This document shows positions 17,597 to 26,352 of a stretch of DNA of 64,000 nt, in pieces. The notes under the pieces are model-generated. The model saw only the letters and a program-made list of their open reading frames with translations. It did not search any database and was not told where the DNA came from. Made by a program: the position numbers and the translations under genes. Within the stretch, counting starts at the first letter, position 1; each line of letters starts with the position of its first letter. Source of the DNA: Mucilaginibacter aquariorum (lineage in GTDB: Bacteria; Bacteroidota; Bacteroidia; Sphingobacteriales; Sphingobacteriaceae); contig NZ_JANHOH010000001.1 of NCBI RefSeq assembly GCF_024498135.1, positions 310,001 to 374,000 on the forward strand. The letters run 5' to 3'.

Positions 17597-18184
17597 TTAC
17601 TCGCAGCCAAAACCACAAGTTTCTAATGACCCGCAACCTGTATTAGCACCTGATTTGTAGATGCCTGTTACAGCAGTATGGCTTACATTTTTGTTAATAG
17701 TAAGCCTGTAGTAAGAGATGTCTGTGCCGGTTGTTCCCAAATCAAATTTTAGAATTTTGTCTGTGAAACAGCTTTGGCTTTTATCAACCTCAAATTTTGG
17801 TGTAAAAGGATTCCAGGTAACCCCATCTGTACTTGTTGCGCCACTTACAACATCTGCAATTGTAACGCAGTCGCCTAAACTAATATCCCAGTGACTTAGA
17901 TCCTGCACTGTACCGCCGGTACCATTTCCGGGATTTAAGTTCCTTACGCGCCATTCCCATGTATAAGTTCCATCACCATTATCGGTGATCTTATACAAAT
18001 AAACGTTGTAAGGCGTAGTGCTTTGAGTAGCCAGGCTGGAGGCTCCGCTCAAACATTTTTCGGCTACGATCTTTGAAACTTTGTCAAGCTTCGAATCAGG
18101 GGATTTAGTGTCTTTTTTACAGGCGTAAAACACTGTCATCAGTAAGGCGACGCCTACACCGATTGCTGTTAATTTTCTTCTCAT
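17597..18184 (-). CDS. Putative lipoprotein, twin copy 2
   Basis: The 195-residue paralogue of the gene at 16822-17376 has a lipoprotein signal (LTAIGVGVALLMTVFYAC), a slightly longer post-lipobox linker (KKDTKSPDSKLDKVSKI), the same YTWEWRVRNLNPGNG and HWDISLG core, and the same CGSLETCGFGCE ending with one extra Cys before it. The 12-residue tail motif is identical in both copies while the linker has diverged, so the tail seems under constraint. Function unknown. The upstream 240 bp contain sequence also found upstream of copy 1. Confidence 0.8.
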   Translation of the reverse strand: MRRKLTAIGVGVALLMTVFYACKKDTKSPDSKLDKVSKIVAEKCLSGASSLATQSTTPYNVYLYKITDNGDGTYTWEWRVRNLNPGNGTGGTVQDLSHWDISLGDCVTIADVVSGATSTDGVTWNPFTPKFEVDKSQSCFTDKILKFDLGTTGTDISYYRLTINKNVSHTAVTGIYKSGANTGCGSLETCGFGCE

Positions 18185-18426
18185 ATTGTATTTTTTTAGT
18201 GAATAATGATTAAATATACCGCTTAGTATGCACGCGATATTATGCTGAGTAGTGGTTGTATATCAAATCATTGCTATTGCACACTTTTCTACACATTATT
18301 GTATCAATCAGGAAGTTATGTTGAGTTTTTTAATGTAATACTCCAGAATTTGTCGATATTAGATCGTTGAACTTATAATCATATTTAGTTAGATGAGTGT
18401 AAGTCAATATAATCTAACCTATCATC

Positions 18427-19419
18427 ATGACAACAAAATCAGGCTTTACCTTAATGTCCATTCAGGAATTTGAAACCTGGATAGACGCTCTTCGCCTTGC
18501 GCGTACCATTTTAACCATCCAGGAACATCACACTTTTAGCCCGGCGTATGCACAGTTTAATGGGAGCAACCATTTCGCGTTGCAGCAAGGCATGAAAAGT
18601 TATCATGTAACCCATAACGGATGGAGCGACATTGGCCAGCATTTTACAACTTTCCCCGATGGCAGCATCATGACGGGTCGTTCGCTTGAAACTTCGCCCG
18701 CTTGTATAGTAGGGCAAAATGCACATGCCATATGTATTGAGAACCTCGGCAACTTTGATAAAGGTAAAGATGCTATGACCCCGGCGCACCGCGATACCAT
18801 TATCCGCATTACCGCAAAACTATGTTCCCGGTTTCACCTGCCGGTAAATGCCAATAGCATTGTTTATCATCATTGGTTTGATCTGAGCACCGGCGAACGT
18901 AATAATGGCACAAGGAATAATAAGACCTGCCCCGGAACAGGCTTTTTTGGTGGTAACAAGGTAGAAGACTGTGTGGCCAACTTTTTGCCTTTGGTTGCGC
19001 TGGCCGGCGGGCCTGTGGCGCCCGTTGCTGATACAACTGCAATATTAAAATATGTAACCGTTACAGCATCGTCATTAAACATCCGCACCAAGCCCGATGC
19101 CGCAAGTAACAAGGTTACGGATAGGACAGCCGCAACCCTGGGGGCGGTACTAAGGGTATATAAAGAAAGCAATGGTTGGTATAAGATCTCCGGCAGTCAG
19201 GAACATTGGGTATTAGCCAAATACACAACAGAGGTAAAAAGGGCGACAGTAAAGGCCGACACCCTAAATGCCCGTAATGGCCCGGGTAAAGACTTTGAAA
19301 AACTGGGTTCGTATACCAAAGGGCAGGAACTGTTTATTGTGAAGGAAGAAAATGGCTGGTGTAAAGTAAACATGGACGACCGATGGGTAAGCAAGGATTT
19401 TTTGGCGTTCACTAATTAA
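18427..19419 (+). CDS. N-acetylmuramoyl-L-alanine amidase with two SH3 domains
   Basis: This 330-residue protein should cut the amide between MurNAc and the stem peptide. The amidase_2/PGRP-type domain fills residues 25-180. Likely zinc ligands are His34 or His35 (EHHTFSP), His148 or His149 (YHHWFD) and Cys168 (KTCPGTGFFGG), the H-H-C set of T7-lysozyme-like amidases. Two bacterial SH3-like domains follow (ASSLNIRTKPD near 215, ADTLNARNGPG near 277). There is no signal peptide, which is odd for a housekeeping cell-wall enzyme. It is followed 8 bp later by a DUF2235 gene, so they form one operon. A role as cytoplasm-stored lytic effector or recycling enzyme is possible. Confidence 0.92.
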   Translation: MTTKSGFTLMSIQEFETWIDALRLARTILTIQEHHTFSPAYAQFNGSNHFALQQGMKSYHVTHNGWSDIGQHFTTFPDGSIMTGRSLETSPACIVGQNAHAICIENLGNFDKGKDAMTPAHRDTIIRITAKLCSRFHLPVNANSIVYHHWFDLSTGERNNGTRNNKTCPGTGFFGGNKVEDCVANFLPLVALAGGPVAPVADTTAILKYVTVTASSLNIRTKPDAASNKVTDRTAATLGAVLRVYKESNGWYKISGSQEHWVLAKYTTEVKRATVKADTLNARNGPGKDFEKLGSYTKGQELFIVKEENGWCKVNMDDRWVSKDFLAFTN

Positions 19420-19427
19420 CATAGCTT

Positions 19428-20441
19428 ATGAAACGTATTATAGTTTGCAGCGATGGTACCTGGAACAAGCCGGGCGATATGTATAAAGGGACAATCATCC
19501 GCACTAATGTGCAGAAGATATTTGAAGCTATTTGTAATGAGGATGATGAGCACGTTAAACAGATAAAGTTTTATGACCAGGGCATAGGATCAAGCGGGTC
19601 AAAGCTAAGCCGTATAATAGACGGCGCCATTGGCCGTGGGCTTGATGATAATATATTGGACGCCTACAAATTTATTATCTGGAATTATGAGATAGGGGAC
19701 GAGATATTTCTTTTCGGTTTTAGTCGTGGAGCTTACACGGTACGCAGCCTGGCAGGTTTGATAAGAACGGCAGGCCTTGTAAAGAACAATAACCTACGGT
19801 TGATACAACAGGCGTATGATATGTACCGCGATAGGAGCAACATGGCTAAACATCCGGAGGGTGATATTGCCGAAAACTTTAGAAAGCAGTACAGCCAGCC
19901 AGACGTGCGTATAAAATTTATTGCAGTTTGGGATACAGTAGGTGCGCTGGGCGTACCGCTGAAGCTATTTTATAAAAAAAAGAAGTATGAGTTTCATGAT
20001 ACTACTTTAAGCAGTTATGTTGACTATGCTTACCACGCATTAGCTATTGACGAGCGCAGGAAGAATTTTGAACCTGCCCTTTGGCAGCAAAGCGAAAATG
20101 TAGACAAGAATAACATAAAACAGGTACTAGAGCAAGTATGGTTTGTCGGGGTACACTCAAACATTGGTGGAGGTTACCCGGACGAAGGCCTTAGCGATAC
20201 AGCTTTAGAATGGATGATAGAGAAAGCTAAGGGAGTTGGCTTAAGTTTTGAGGAAAATTATATACAGGCACAAATTAAGCCCAATGTAAAAGGGGAGATC
20301 TACAATTCTAATGGTTTACCATTTTCGCTGTTAGGGCAATTTGTACGGAAAATATCACAAAAGCCGCGAACCAATGAAAGCCTGCACCCATCTGTGCTAC
20401 AACGCGCTGACGCGGATATTGGTTATAAGTATGAATTATAA
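19428..20441 (+). CDS. DUF2235 alpha/beta hydrolase (Tle1-like)
   Basis: The 337-residue protein is a DUF2235 hydrolase: the N-terminal KRIIVCSDGTWNKPGD, FYDQGIGS, and the nucleophile elbow GFSRG at 97-101 with Ser99, followed by GAYTVRSLAGLI. Later FIAVWDTVGALG and FVGVHSNIGGGY carry the probable acidic residue and His. Members include Tle1-type type VI secretion phospholipases, but many are uncharacterised cytoplasmic hydrolases. No signal peptide, VgrG, PAAR or immunity-like gene is next to it. It starts 8 bp after the amidase gene. Calling it an effector is inference from that pairing. Confidence 0.85.
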   Translation: MKRIIVCSDGTWNKPGDMYKGTIIRTNVQKIFEAICNEDDEHVKQIKFYDQGIGSSGSKLSRIIDGAIGRGLDDNILDAYKFIIWNYEIGDEIFLFGFSRGAYTVRSLAGLIRTAGLVKNNNLRLIQQAYDMYRDRSNMAKHPEGDIAENFRKQYSQPDVRIKFIAVWDTVGALGVPLKLFYKKKKYEFHDTTLSSYVDYAYHALAIDERRKNFEPALWQQSENVDKNNIKQVLEQVWFVGVHSNIGGGYPDEGLSDTALEWMIEKAKGVGLSFEENYIQAQIKPNVKGEIYNSNGLPFSLLGQFVRKISQKPRTNESLHPSVLQRADADIGYKYEL

Positions 20442-20469
20442 GCTATAACCTGTTTAAGCCATTATGAGT

Positions 20470-20516
20470 TTACATATTTTAACATTTTAAATGTTAAAAT
20501 ATGTAAGCCCGTTTTT
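20470..20516 (+). terminator. Terminator after amidase-DUF2235 operon
   Basis: A perfect 18-bp inverted repeat (20470-20487 with 20489-20506) centred on one base, AT-rich, is followed by GCCC and a run of six T. It sits 28 bp after the DUF2235 stop and closes the two-gene operon. Confidence 0.75.
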
Positions 20517-20692
20517 TATGATCATATCCTTGTAAACCCTTTTTTAAAATTCAATAGCCTTAGTATCAGCAGTATATTAAAATATAAAATTAACAGGGCC
20601 AGAAAGCTTGTTTTGGCCATTTGTTAAAATATGCAAATTCAATTTTTCTGCTTGCAAATCATTTTAGTTTAGTCGCAAAATGTATTTGTAAA

Positions 20693-21259
20693 ATGAAAAA
20701 AAAAAACGCCCTTTTCCTGTTCATCATCCCGGTTGTTATCTTATCTCAAGGCTGTAAAAAAGATACTCCCGCAGCTGCTGCAGTCGCCACCCCGGCTTTT
20801 CAGGCCTATATCAATACCACCGTGTGGACACCGGACACTATAGCGGCCAATATAACTTATAATGCTGCATTAAAAACCAAGGTGTTTTCCTGCAGCGGTG
20901 TTAAAGATCAAAAGAAAGTAGAGATTGTTTTTACCGACCCAAGCCCGGCAGATAATAGTGGGTTAACAATAGGTACTTATAATGTTGATGCAACTTCAAA
21001 CCTGTTATTTAATTATTCCACACAAAAAAAAGATAATGGGGGCAATTATGTTTTCGAGCCATTTGGTACAGTGCAGCCAAATTCGGGTACATTAGTAATA
21101 GCCGGCATTGATACAGTGAAGAAAATTATAACCGGTACGTTTAGTTTTACTTCGTCAAAGTATAATTATGGGCAAGATGGCGGTATAATATCAATTGATC
21201 TGGCAACCGTGTCAACCGGAACCATCCAGGATATGCCCTATACCTTTAAACGCGAATAG
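20693..21259 (+). CDS. Putative lipoprotein
   Basis: From the ATG at 20693 the protein has 188 residues with a lipoprotein signal (KKKNALFLFIIPVVILSQGC then KKDT); the longer ORF from 20621 adds 24 residues upstream of the signal and is not favoured. After a short Ala-rich linker comes a beta-rich domain (NTTVWTPDTIAAN, TFSFTSSKYN) similar in pattern to DUF6252-like lipoproteins of Bacteroidota. No catalytic motif is seen. It is probably an outer- or periplasm-facing lipoprotein of unknown function. It is convergent with the DUF4112 gene, 3 bp away. Confidence 0.75.
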   Translation: MKKKNALFLFIIPVVILSQGCKKDTPAAAAVATPAFQAYINTTVWTPDTIAANITYNAALKTKVFSCSGVKDQKKVEIVFTDPSPADNSGLTIGTYNVDATSNLLFNYSTQKKDNGGNYVFEPFGTVQPNSGTLVIAGIDTVKKIITGTFSFTSSKYNYGQDGGIISIDLATVSTGTIQDMPYTFKRE

Positions 21260-21262
21260 CGG

Positions 21263-21739
21263 TTATCTAAACTGCGTAAACAACCAGCGTAAGGCAATAT
21301 AGCTAAGGTAAAGTATCACGCTTATTACTATCAGTAATACAATTAATAAGATAGCGATAATACCATTACCGCTGCCGGCATGCTTGCCTTCCTGGTAATG
21401 TTCTTTTAGTAATTTTATGTTGCGGGTATTGGCTTTTATATAAAAATCAAAGATCTGCCCCAATAAGGGTATGGCGCCAATGGCAGCATCAACACTAATA
21501 TTAATAGCCATTAAAATAAGTACTTTACGGCTTACCCCATTTTTAGCCATCACATACAGCAAAGCGGCCGATACCAAAAAGCCGGATATATCGCCGGCAA
21601 ATGGTATTAAATTAAGGATGGGGTCGAGGCCGAAACGGAAGTTTGTGCCGGGTATCCTAAATTTATCATCCATAACAGATGCTATCCGTTCTACCCATTT
21701 AAGCTGACCGCTTAGTACTACTTGTTTTGATTTGTCCAT
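21263..21739 (-). CDS. DUF4112 membrane protein
   Basis: The 158-residue protein has the DUF4112 layout: an N-terminal amphipathic part (VERIASVMDDKFRIPGT), FRFGLDPILNLIPFAGDIS, two hydrophobic spans (about 55-75 and 85-110, with AAIGAIPLLGQIFDF), KANTRNIKLLKEH, and a last helix at about 130-150. Family function is unknown. It lies between the lipoprotein gene and the AraC regulator; the latter ends 37 bp upstream on the same strand, so the two may be co-transcribed. Confidence 0.85.
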   Translation of the reverse strand: MDKSKQVVLSGQLKWVERIASVMDDKFRIPGTNFRFGLDPILNLIPFAGDISGFLVSAALLYVMAKNGVSRKVLILMAINISVDAAIGAIPLLGQIFDFYIKANTRNIKLLKEHYQEGKHAGSGNGIIAILLIVLLIVISVILYLSYIALRWLFTQFR

Positions 21740-21776
21740 ACGCCTGTTAATTGAATAAACGAGCGGGATATTTGTT

Positions 21777-22715
21777 TTAAAGCTGCATTTTATTTACCTG
21801 GCTGGGCAAAAATCCAAACCGTTTTTTAAAGGCCGCGGTAAAATGATGTGGATTTTTATAGCCTATTAGTTCGGCAACCTCGCTTACGCTTTTATCATCC
21901 TGTAAAAGGGTATAGGCAGTATCCATCCGTAAATCAAACAAGTAACCAAACACAGTATTGCCAAACAGGGCTTTAAAGCCCTTCTTTAGCTTAAAATCAT
22001 TTAGCCCGGTTTTGCGGGCCAGCTCAATTAACGAACATGGGGTTTGCATGTTTTGAGCAATATACGCTTTAGCTTCCTGCAAACGGGCAATATCCTCCCG
22101 GTTAAAACCTCTCGGTACTCCCTGGCTGCTTTCAGCCTGCTGCAGCTGTAAGGATAATAGCTCCAGGATCTTCGATTCAATATAAATTCTGCGGATATAA
22201 CCCTGCTGCGGGGCCTCCATTATCTCTTTTATAATGGCATGCAGGCGGGTGTGCCTATAATTACCTTTAGTTATGATCGTGTCTTTCTTCAGTTCTTTCC
22301 CAATAAGTTTACTTATAAACTTGCGTGTAAGGCACACGGCAAAAACCTTTGCAGATCGTTCATAAATTAAGTCGGTATTTAATAACGAGGTACAGATAGT
22401 ATGATATCTGCCATCTTTTAATGCCAGCAATTTACCGTTACCAAACTTCGCGCTTAACTCTCCATCTAATACAAAACTCATTATCCAGCAAAAATTATCG
22501 CAGTGTAAATTGATAGTGCATGGCTGTTTTATATTGATTTCTATAGTGCAAACACATACGCCGTCAAACCATAGATCGCTGATCTTGAACTTCCCCCAGT
22601 TTTCATTTAATTCAGTAACACGTTCTTCATAAGGCCCTGACCCGGCCAAATCTGCAGGATAGGGAAGGGTTATACTTTTTGCTTCGGATGATAAGGATGT
22701 AAAGGTTAGTTGCAT
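21777..22715 (-). CDS. AraC-family regulator of the heme/iron locus (PchR-like)
   Basis: The 312-residue regulator has an N-terminal ligand-binding region (about 1-200) and a C-terminal AraC DNA-binding domain: LIELARKTGLNDFKLKKGFK, then VSEVAELIGYKNPHHFTAAF and GFLPSQV. It diverges from the TonB-receptor/HmuY operon. PchR-type members bind a siderophore or heme taken up by the neighbouring receptor and activate its gene, so autoregulated control of the locus is likely. The 96-bp gap holds two 15-bp direct repeats, a plausible operator. Confidence 0.9.
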   Translation of the reverse strand: MQLTFTSLSSEAKSITLPYPADLAGSGPYEERVTELNENWGKFKISDLWFDGVCVCTIEINIKQPCTINLHCDNFCWIMSFVLDGELSAKFGNGKLLALKDGRYHTICTSLLNTDLIYERSAKVFAVCLTRKFISKLIGKELKKDTIITKGNYRHTRLHAIIKEIMEAPQQGYIRRIYIESKILELLSLQLQQAESSQGVPRGFNREDIARLQEAKAYIAQNMQTPCSLIELARKTGLNDFKLKKGFKALFGNTVFGYLFDLRMDTAYTLLQDDKSVSEVAELIGYKNPHHFTAAFKKRFGFLPSQVNKMQL

Positions 22716-22717
22716 AA

Positions 22718-22753
22718 AATCCGTTTGGCGTTGTTTTCAATCCGTTTGGCGTT
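22718..22753. promoter_or_regulatory. AraC-type operator: two 15-bp direct repeats
   Basis: AATCCGTTTGGCGTT occurs at 22718-22732 and again at 22739-22753, start to start 21 bp, two helical turns on the same face. The first copy begins 3 bp outside the AraC gene start. Tandem direct repeats of this spacing are the usual binding site of AraC-family activators. A TGCAAATTTGCA palindrome follows at 22774-22785. Confidence 0.7.
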
Positions 22754-22811
22754 AACCAGCTGGCTAATCTTAGTGCAAATTTGCATTATTATTTTTAATT
22801 AGTCTAAATAA

Positions 22812-24902
22812 ATGAAATACATCTTTGTCTGCATGCTAACTATTACTGCTGTAAGTGCCAAAGCACAGCATACAGATACCTTATCTACAGATACATCTAA
22901 GACCAAAAAACTAAAGGAAGTGGTTGTTACCGCCACCCGCACAGCAAAAAGCCTGATGCAATTGCCCATGCCGGTAAGTACCATCAGCAATAAAGAAATT
23001 AAGAACAGGGGATTGGTACGATTGAATGAAATCCTTGCCGAGCAAACCGGTTTAAGCGTATTACCCGACGCACACGGACAGGGAATTCAGATCCAGGGTT
23101 TTAGTCCGGATTATACTATGATAATGCTGGATGGCCTGCCGCTTATCGGCCGTACAACAGGCATCCTCGATCTGTCTCGCATCACCACAAATAATATTGA
23201 TAAAATAGAGATCGTAAAGGGGCCGGTATCGTCCTTATATGGCAGCGACGCCATGGCCGGGGTAATTAATATTATATCGGCTACGCCACCGTTGGGTGGT
23301 TCGGGTAGTATTTCGGCACGGTACGGTACTAATAAGAATGCGGATATCTCTTTAAACGGAGGTTATGCTACCCAGCGCTTATCGCTATCAGGATTTGTAA
23401 ACAGATACAGCAGCGGTGGGTATACTTTGGTGCCTCAATCTGGCAGCGCAACCGTATCGCCATTTATTGGCTATACCTTAAACGGCAGGCTGGGGTATAA
23501 ATTTAGTGATGCCACTAATGTTAAGATCCAGGTACGTAACTATACCAATACCGCGGACAACAACTTTTTGGTTGATGATGACCGCATAACCGGCGATGGT
23601 ACCGAAAAAGACCTGAATATATCTGCGGGGTTAACGCATCGTTTTACGGAGAAATTTACCGGCGATGTAAGGCTTTACCATGCGGGATATAGTACGAAAT
23701 CGCTATTGCGAAATACCGCGGATAATTCAATATACGACGAAACGTTTTTCGACCAAAACTTTAACCGTGCCGAACTGCAGGGCGATTATAAGATATTAAC
23801 CAGCTTAAGGTTTACCGGCGGCGTAGGCGGGCAAACCGAAAGTGTTGTAGCTACCCGTTATAACGAGAAAAAGACCTTCCAATCCGGCTACGCATATGGG
23901 CAGGCCGATTGGACACCTTTTAAAAGGCTGAACATTATAGGCGGAGGGCGTTTTGATACGCACAGTGTTTACCGCTCACAGTTTAGCCCCAAACTGGCAG
24001 CCAGCTATCAGCTGAGCGATAAATTTGTGATACTGGCATCTACAGGTAAAGGCTATAAAGCGCCAGATTTTAGGCAGTTATACCTAAACTTTACCAATGC
24101 GGTTGTTGGCTACAGTGTGTTTGGTACCGAAGAAGCTGCTTTTGAATTACAAAAACTGCTGGACCAGGGGCAGATAGCAAGCATATTAATAGACCCTGCG
24201 TCATTACGGACATTGAACGCGGAAAGTTCTACCGCTTACAACTTTGGTTATCGCTACCGTCCGTTCACCAACTTAATGTGGACGGTTAACTTATTCCGCA
24301 ATAATATCCGCGATTTAATAGACTCTGAACCTATTGCTATCAAAACAAACGGACAATCAGTATTTTCTTACCTAAACCTTCAGCATGTTTATACGCAGGG
24401 CGCCGAAACCGATGTAACCTACAGCTTTTTAAAACATTGGACGGTAGCCGGCGGCATGCAATACCTGGAAGCTTACGACCAAACCGTGCTGGATAAAATT
24501 AAAGCAGGGCAGGTGTTTGGTACCGACCAGGCAACCCGCGAAACGGTAAAGGTTAAAAAGAGCCAGTACGGTGGTTTATTAAACCGATCTAAATACATGG
24601 CCAATGCCCGTATTGCTTACCAGGATGATAAAACGGGCATTATTACATCGGTACGGGCTATTTACCGTGGCCGTTATGGTTTCTCGGATGTAGATGGCAA
24701 TGGCATAGTTAACCGCGATGACGAGTACGTGAAAGGTTATGTGCTGTTTAATGCATCGGTATCAAAGCTGTTTATCAATAATCAATTACGCCTGCAATTG
24801 ACCGGCGAGAACCTGGGCAACTATAAAAATCCGGGAGCTATAAGCAACCTGCCCGGCACGCTGGTTTACGCTGGTATCACTTATAATCTTAACAAACAAT
24901 AA
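22812..24902 (+). CDS. TonB-dependent outer-membrane receptor, heme/siderophore type
   Basis: The 696-residue receptor has a signal peptide (ending near AKA at 18-20), a TonB-box-like KKLKEVVVTATRTAK, a plug domain (NRGLVRLNEILAEQTGLSV, IQGFSPDYTMIMLDGLPL, IEIVKGPVSSLYGSDAMAGV) and a 22-strand-type barrel to a C-terminal aromatic-ended strand. It is full length for this class. Downstream it is followed after 23 bp by hmuY, so heme or a related iron compound is the likely substrate. Energy comes from TonB-ExbBD, not encoded here. Confidence 0.95.
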   Translation: MKYIFVCMLTITAVSAKAQHTDTLSTDTSKTKKLKEVVVTATRTAKSLMQLPMPVSTISNKEIKNRGLVRLNEILAEQTGLSVLPDAHGQGIQIQGFSPDYTMIMLDGLPLIGRTTGILDLSRITTNNIDKIEIVKGPVSSLYGSDAMAGVINIISATPPLGGSGSISARYGTNKNADISLNGGYATQRLSLSGFVNRYSSGGYTLVPQSGSATVSPFIGYTLNGRLGYKFSDATNVKIQVRNYTNTADNNFLVDDDRITGDGTEKDLNISAGLTHRFTEKFTGDVRLYHAGYSTKSLLRNTADNSIYDETFFDQNFNRAELQGDYKILTSLRFTGGVGGQTESVVATRYNEKKTFQSGYAYGQADWTPFKRLNIIGGGRFDTHSVYRSQFSPKLAASYQLSDKFVILASTGKGYKAPDFRQLYLNFTNAVVGYSVFGTEEAAFELQKLLDQGQIASILIDPASLRTLNAESSTAYNFGYRYRPFTNLMWTVNLFRNNIRDLIDSEPIAIKTNGQSVFSYLNLQHVYTQGAETDVTYSFLKHWTVAGGMQYLEAYDQTVLDKIKAGQVFGTDQATRETVKVKKSQYGGLLNRSKYMANARIAYQDDKTGIITSVRAIYRGRYGFSDVDGNGIVNRDDEYVKGYVLFNASVSKLFINNQLRLQLTGENLGNYKNPGAISNLPGTLVYAGITYNLNKQ

Positions 24903-24925
24903 TCATACACACTTAAACAAACAAC

Positions 24926-25549
24926 ATGAATAAATTTAAAACTCTTGCATTAGTATTATTTAGCAGCACTGCCTTACTGGTAACATCGTGCAGTAAAAAC
25001 AATGATGAACCCGAGCCGGATAAACCCGTAACCCTTACCATCAGTACCGTAGCCGATTTAGATGGCAGTAAGGCAGCAGTATATTATAGCCTTAGCACAA
25101 ACAAACAAGTTACAGGGGATGACATCGCTGCAGGCAAATGGGATATTGAGTTCTCATCAACAAATATTTTTGTAAATGGCGGTACATCTGGTTCAGGTAA
25201 AACACAGGCACAAATAGTTAACAGTACTTTTGACGACTTAAAAACAGCACCTGCCGACGGTTATAAAACCGATGCTACAGGTGCTAATGCAATAAGCGGT
25301 TGGTACTTGTACACCAATACCAACAGTGTACCAAATCATGCGGTACTTGCAGTCCCGGGTAAAATTATTGTAATAAAGACCGGTGATGGTAAATATGCCA
25401 AACTGGAGATGAAAAGCTATTACAAAGGTAACCCCGATACCACCACACCGGTATTTGCAGATTTTATGAACAGGGAAACAACGTCACCATCAAGGTTCTA
25501 CACCTTTAGGTTTGCTTACCAGGCTGATGGCAGCACTACATTACAATAG
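24926..25549 (+). CDS. hmuY: HmuY-family heme-binding lipoprotein
   Basis: The 207-residue lipoprotein has a signal ending in TSC (residue 22), then SKNNDEPEPDK. The DIEFSSTNIFVNGGTSG and GWYLYTNTNSVPN segments and the late YKGNPDTTTPVF match the HmuY family, whose founding member in Porphyromonas captures heme at the cell surface and passes it to its TonB receptor. Heme ligands are not fixed across the family, so heme binding here is inferred. It is second in the receptor operon. Confidence 0.85.
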   Translation: MNKFKTLALVLFSSTALLVTSCSKNNDEPEPDKPVTLTISTVADLDGSKAAVYYSLSTNKQVTGDDIAAGKWDIEFSSTNIFVNGGTSGSGKTQAQIVNSTFDDLKTAPADGYKTDATGANAISGWYLYTNTNSVPNHAVLAVPGKIIVIKTGDGKYAKLEMKSYYKGNPDTTTPVFADFMNRETTSPSRFYTFRFAYQADGSTTLQ

Positions 25550-25648
25550 ATAAATGAGCTAATTAAAAATAATAAGTCCTGTTTTTGCCTGCGGTATTTT
25601 AGAGCGTTTGCCGCGGGCGATTCAGGCACCAATTAAAACATCACCATT

Positions 25649-25969
25649 ATGTGCGAAACCAGGATACTAACTCAGCGGGGACAATCTGTTATAAGCCATT
25701 GCGCCGATTGCGGCATGTTAAATATATGGCACCAAAACTTGATGTTATGTTTTACATCCGAGCAATTCACGTCGTTTCATCGCTTTACGCAGGAAATGGA
25801 CTTTGAGGACAGATGTTACCCATTCCCGGATGGATCTGAGCGGGTAGTACTGTGTACGCCAAACCTTGATATCAACTTTGTGTTTACCGAAGCCGAGTGG
25901 GAAGACTTTAATTCCGCTATGCTGGAAGCTATGTACCTGATGGAAGTGTATAATACCATTTATCAGTAG
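25649..25969 (+). CDS. Small conserved protein of heme locus (DUF6686-like)
   Basis: The 106-residue soluble protein begins MCETRILTQRGQSVISHC and has two Cys pairs early (CADCGMLN at 18-25), then acidic segments (EMDFEDRCYPF, TEAEWEDFNSAM). It has no signal peptide. I recall similar small proteins, classed as DUF6686, next to hmuY in this clade, but that match is from memory. The Cys pairs may bind metal. Its start is 99 bp after hmuY, so it could be in the same operon. Confidence 0.7.
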   Translation: MCETRILTQRGQSVISHCADCGMLNIWHQNLMLCFTSEQFTSFHRFTQEMDFEDRCYPFPDGSERVVLCTPNLDINFVFTEAEWEDFNSAMLEAMYLMEVYNTIYQ

Positions 25970-25975
25970 GCGGTA

Positions 25976-26087
25976 GGCAGTTTGCGGTTAGCAGTTTGCA
26001 ATAGCGGGTGGCCTTTCTCTGCAAACTGCAAACTTGGAACTGCCAACTAAATAATAATGCAAACTGCAAACTGTTTACTGCCAACTG
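25976..26087. repeat. Intergenic repeat array of CAGTTTGCAG type
   Basis: Three related 25-30 bp units occur: GGCAGTTTGCGGTTAGCAG... at 25976-26000 on one strand, and TGCAAACTGCAAACT... at 26020-26047 and 26058-26087 inverted to it. Units 2 and 3 are direct repeats with ends ACTGCCAACT. No coding potential is seen. Such elements occur between genes of Sphingobacteriaceae, but the class is not named here. Confidence 0.6.
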
Positions 26088-26161
26088 AAATCGGTACAGT
26101 TGTTGCAAGAGTATAGCAAAGGCCGGTAACGGGCCAAACTGTAAACTTAAATACATCTGTT

Positions 26162-26341
26162 ATGAAAACTAAGGATTCAAAAAACAACGTAACCGGACAA
26201 GGTTCTACAACTGCCGATCGTGCTTTTACCGATGCTAAGGAAACACAAAAACAAAAAGGGGTAAGCAATGGCGGTGGCCAGCGCTCCGATCAAACATCGA
26301 GCAGGGACAGCGCCCACAAGCCCCAACAAAAAAAATCATAA
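26162..26341 (+). CDS. Small hydrophilic protein, 59 residues
   Basis: The ORF of 59 residues is rich in Lys, Gln, Ser, Asp and Gly (VSNGGGQRSDQTSSRDSAHK) and looks disordered. It ends with KKS and is followed directly by an intrinsic terminator, which supports its being expressed. There is no signal peptide, helix or known motif. It resembles small general-stress or desiccation-type proteins only in composition. Upstream it is preceded by the repeat array. Confidence 0.5.
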   Translation: MKTKDSKNNVTGQGSTTADRAFTDAKETQKQKGVSNGGGQRSDQTSSRDSAHKPQQKKS

Positions 26342-26352
26342 GTTAATACCTT

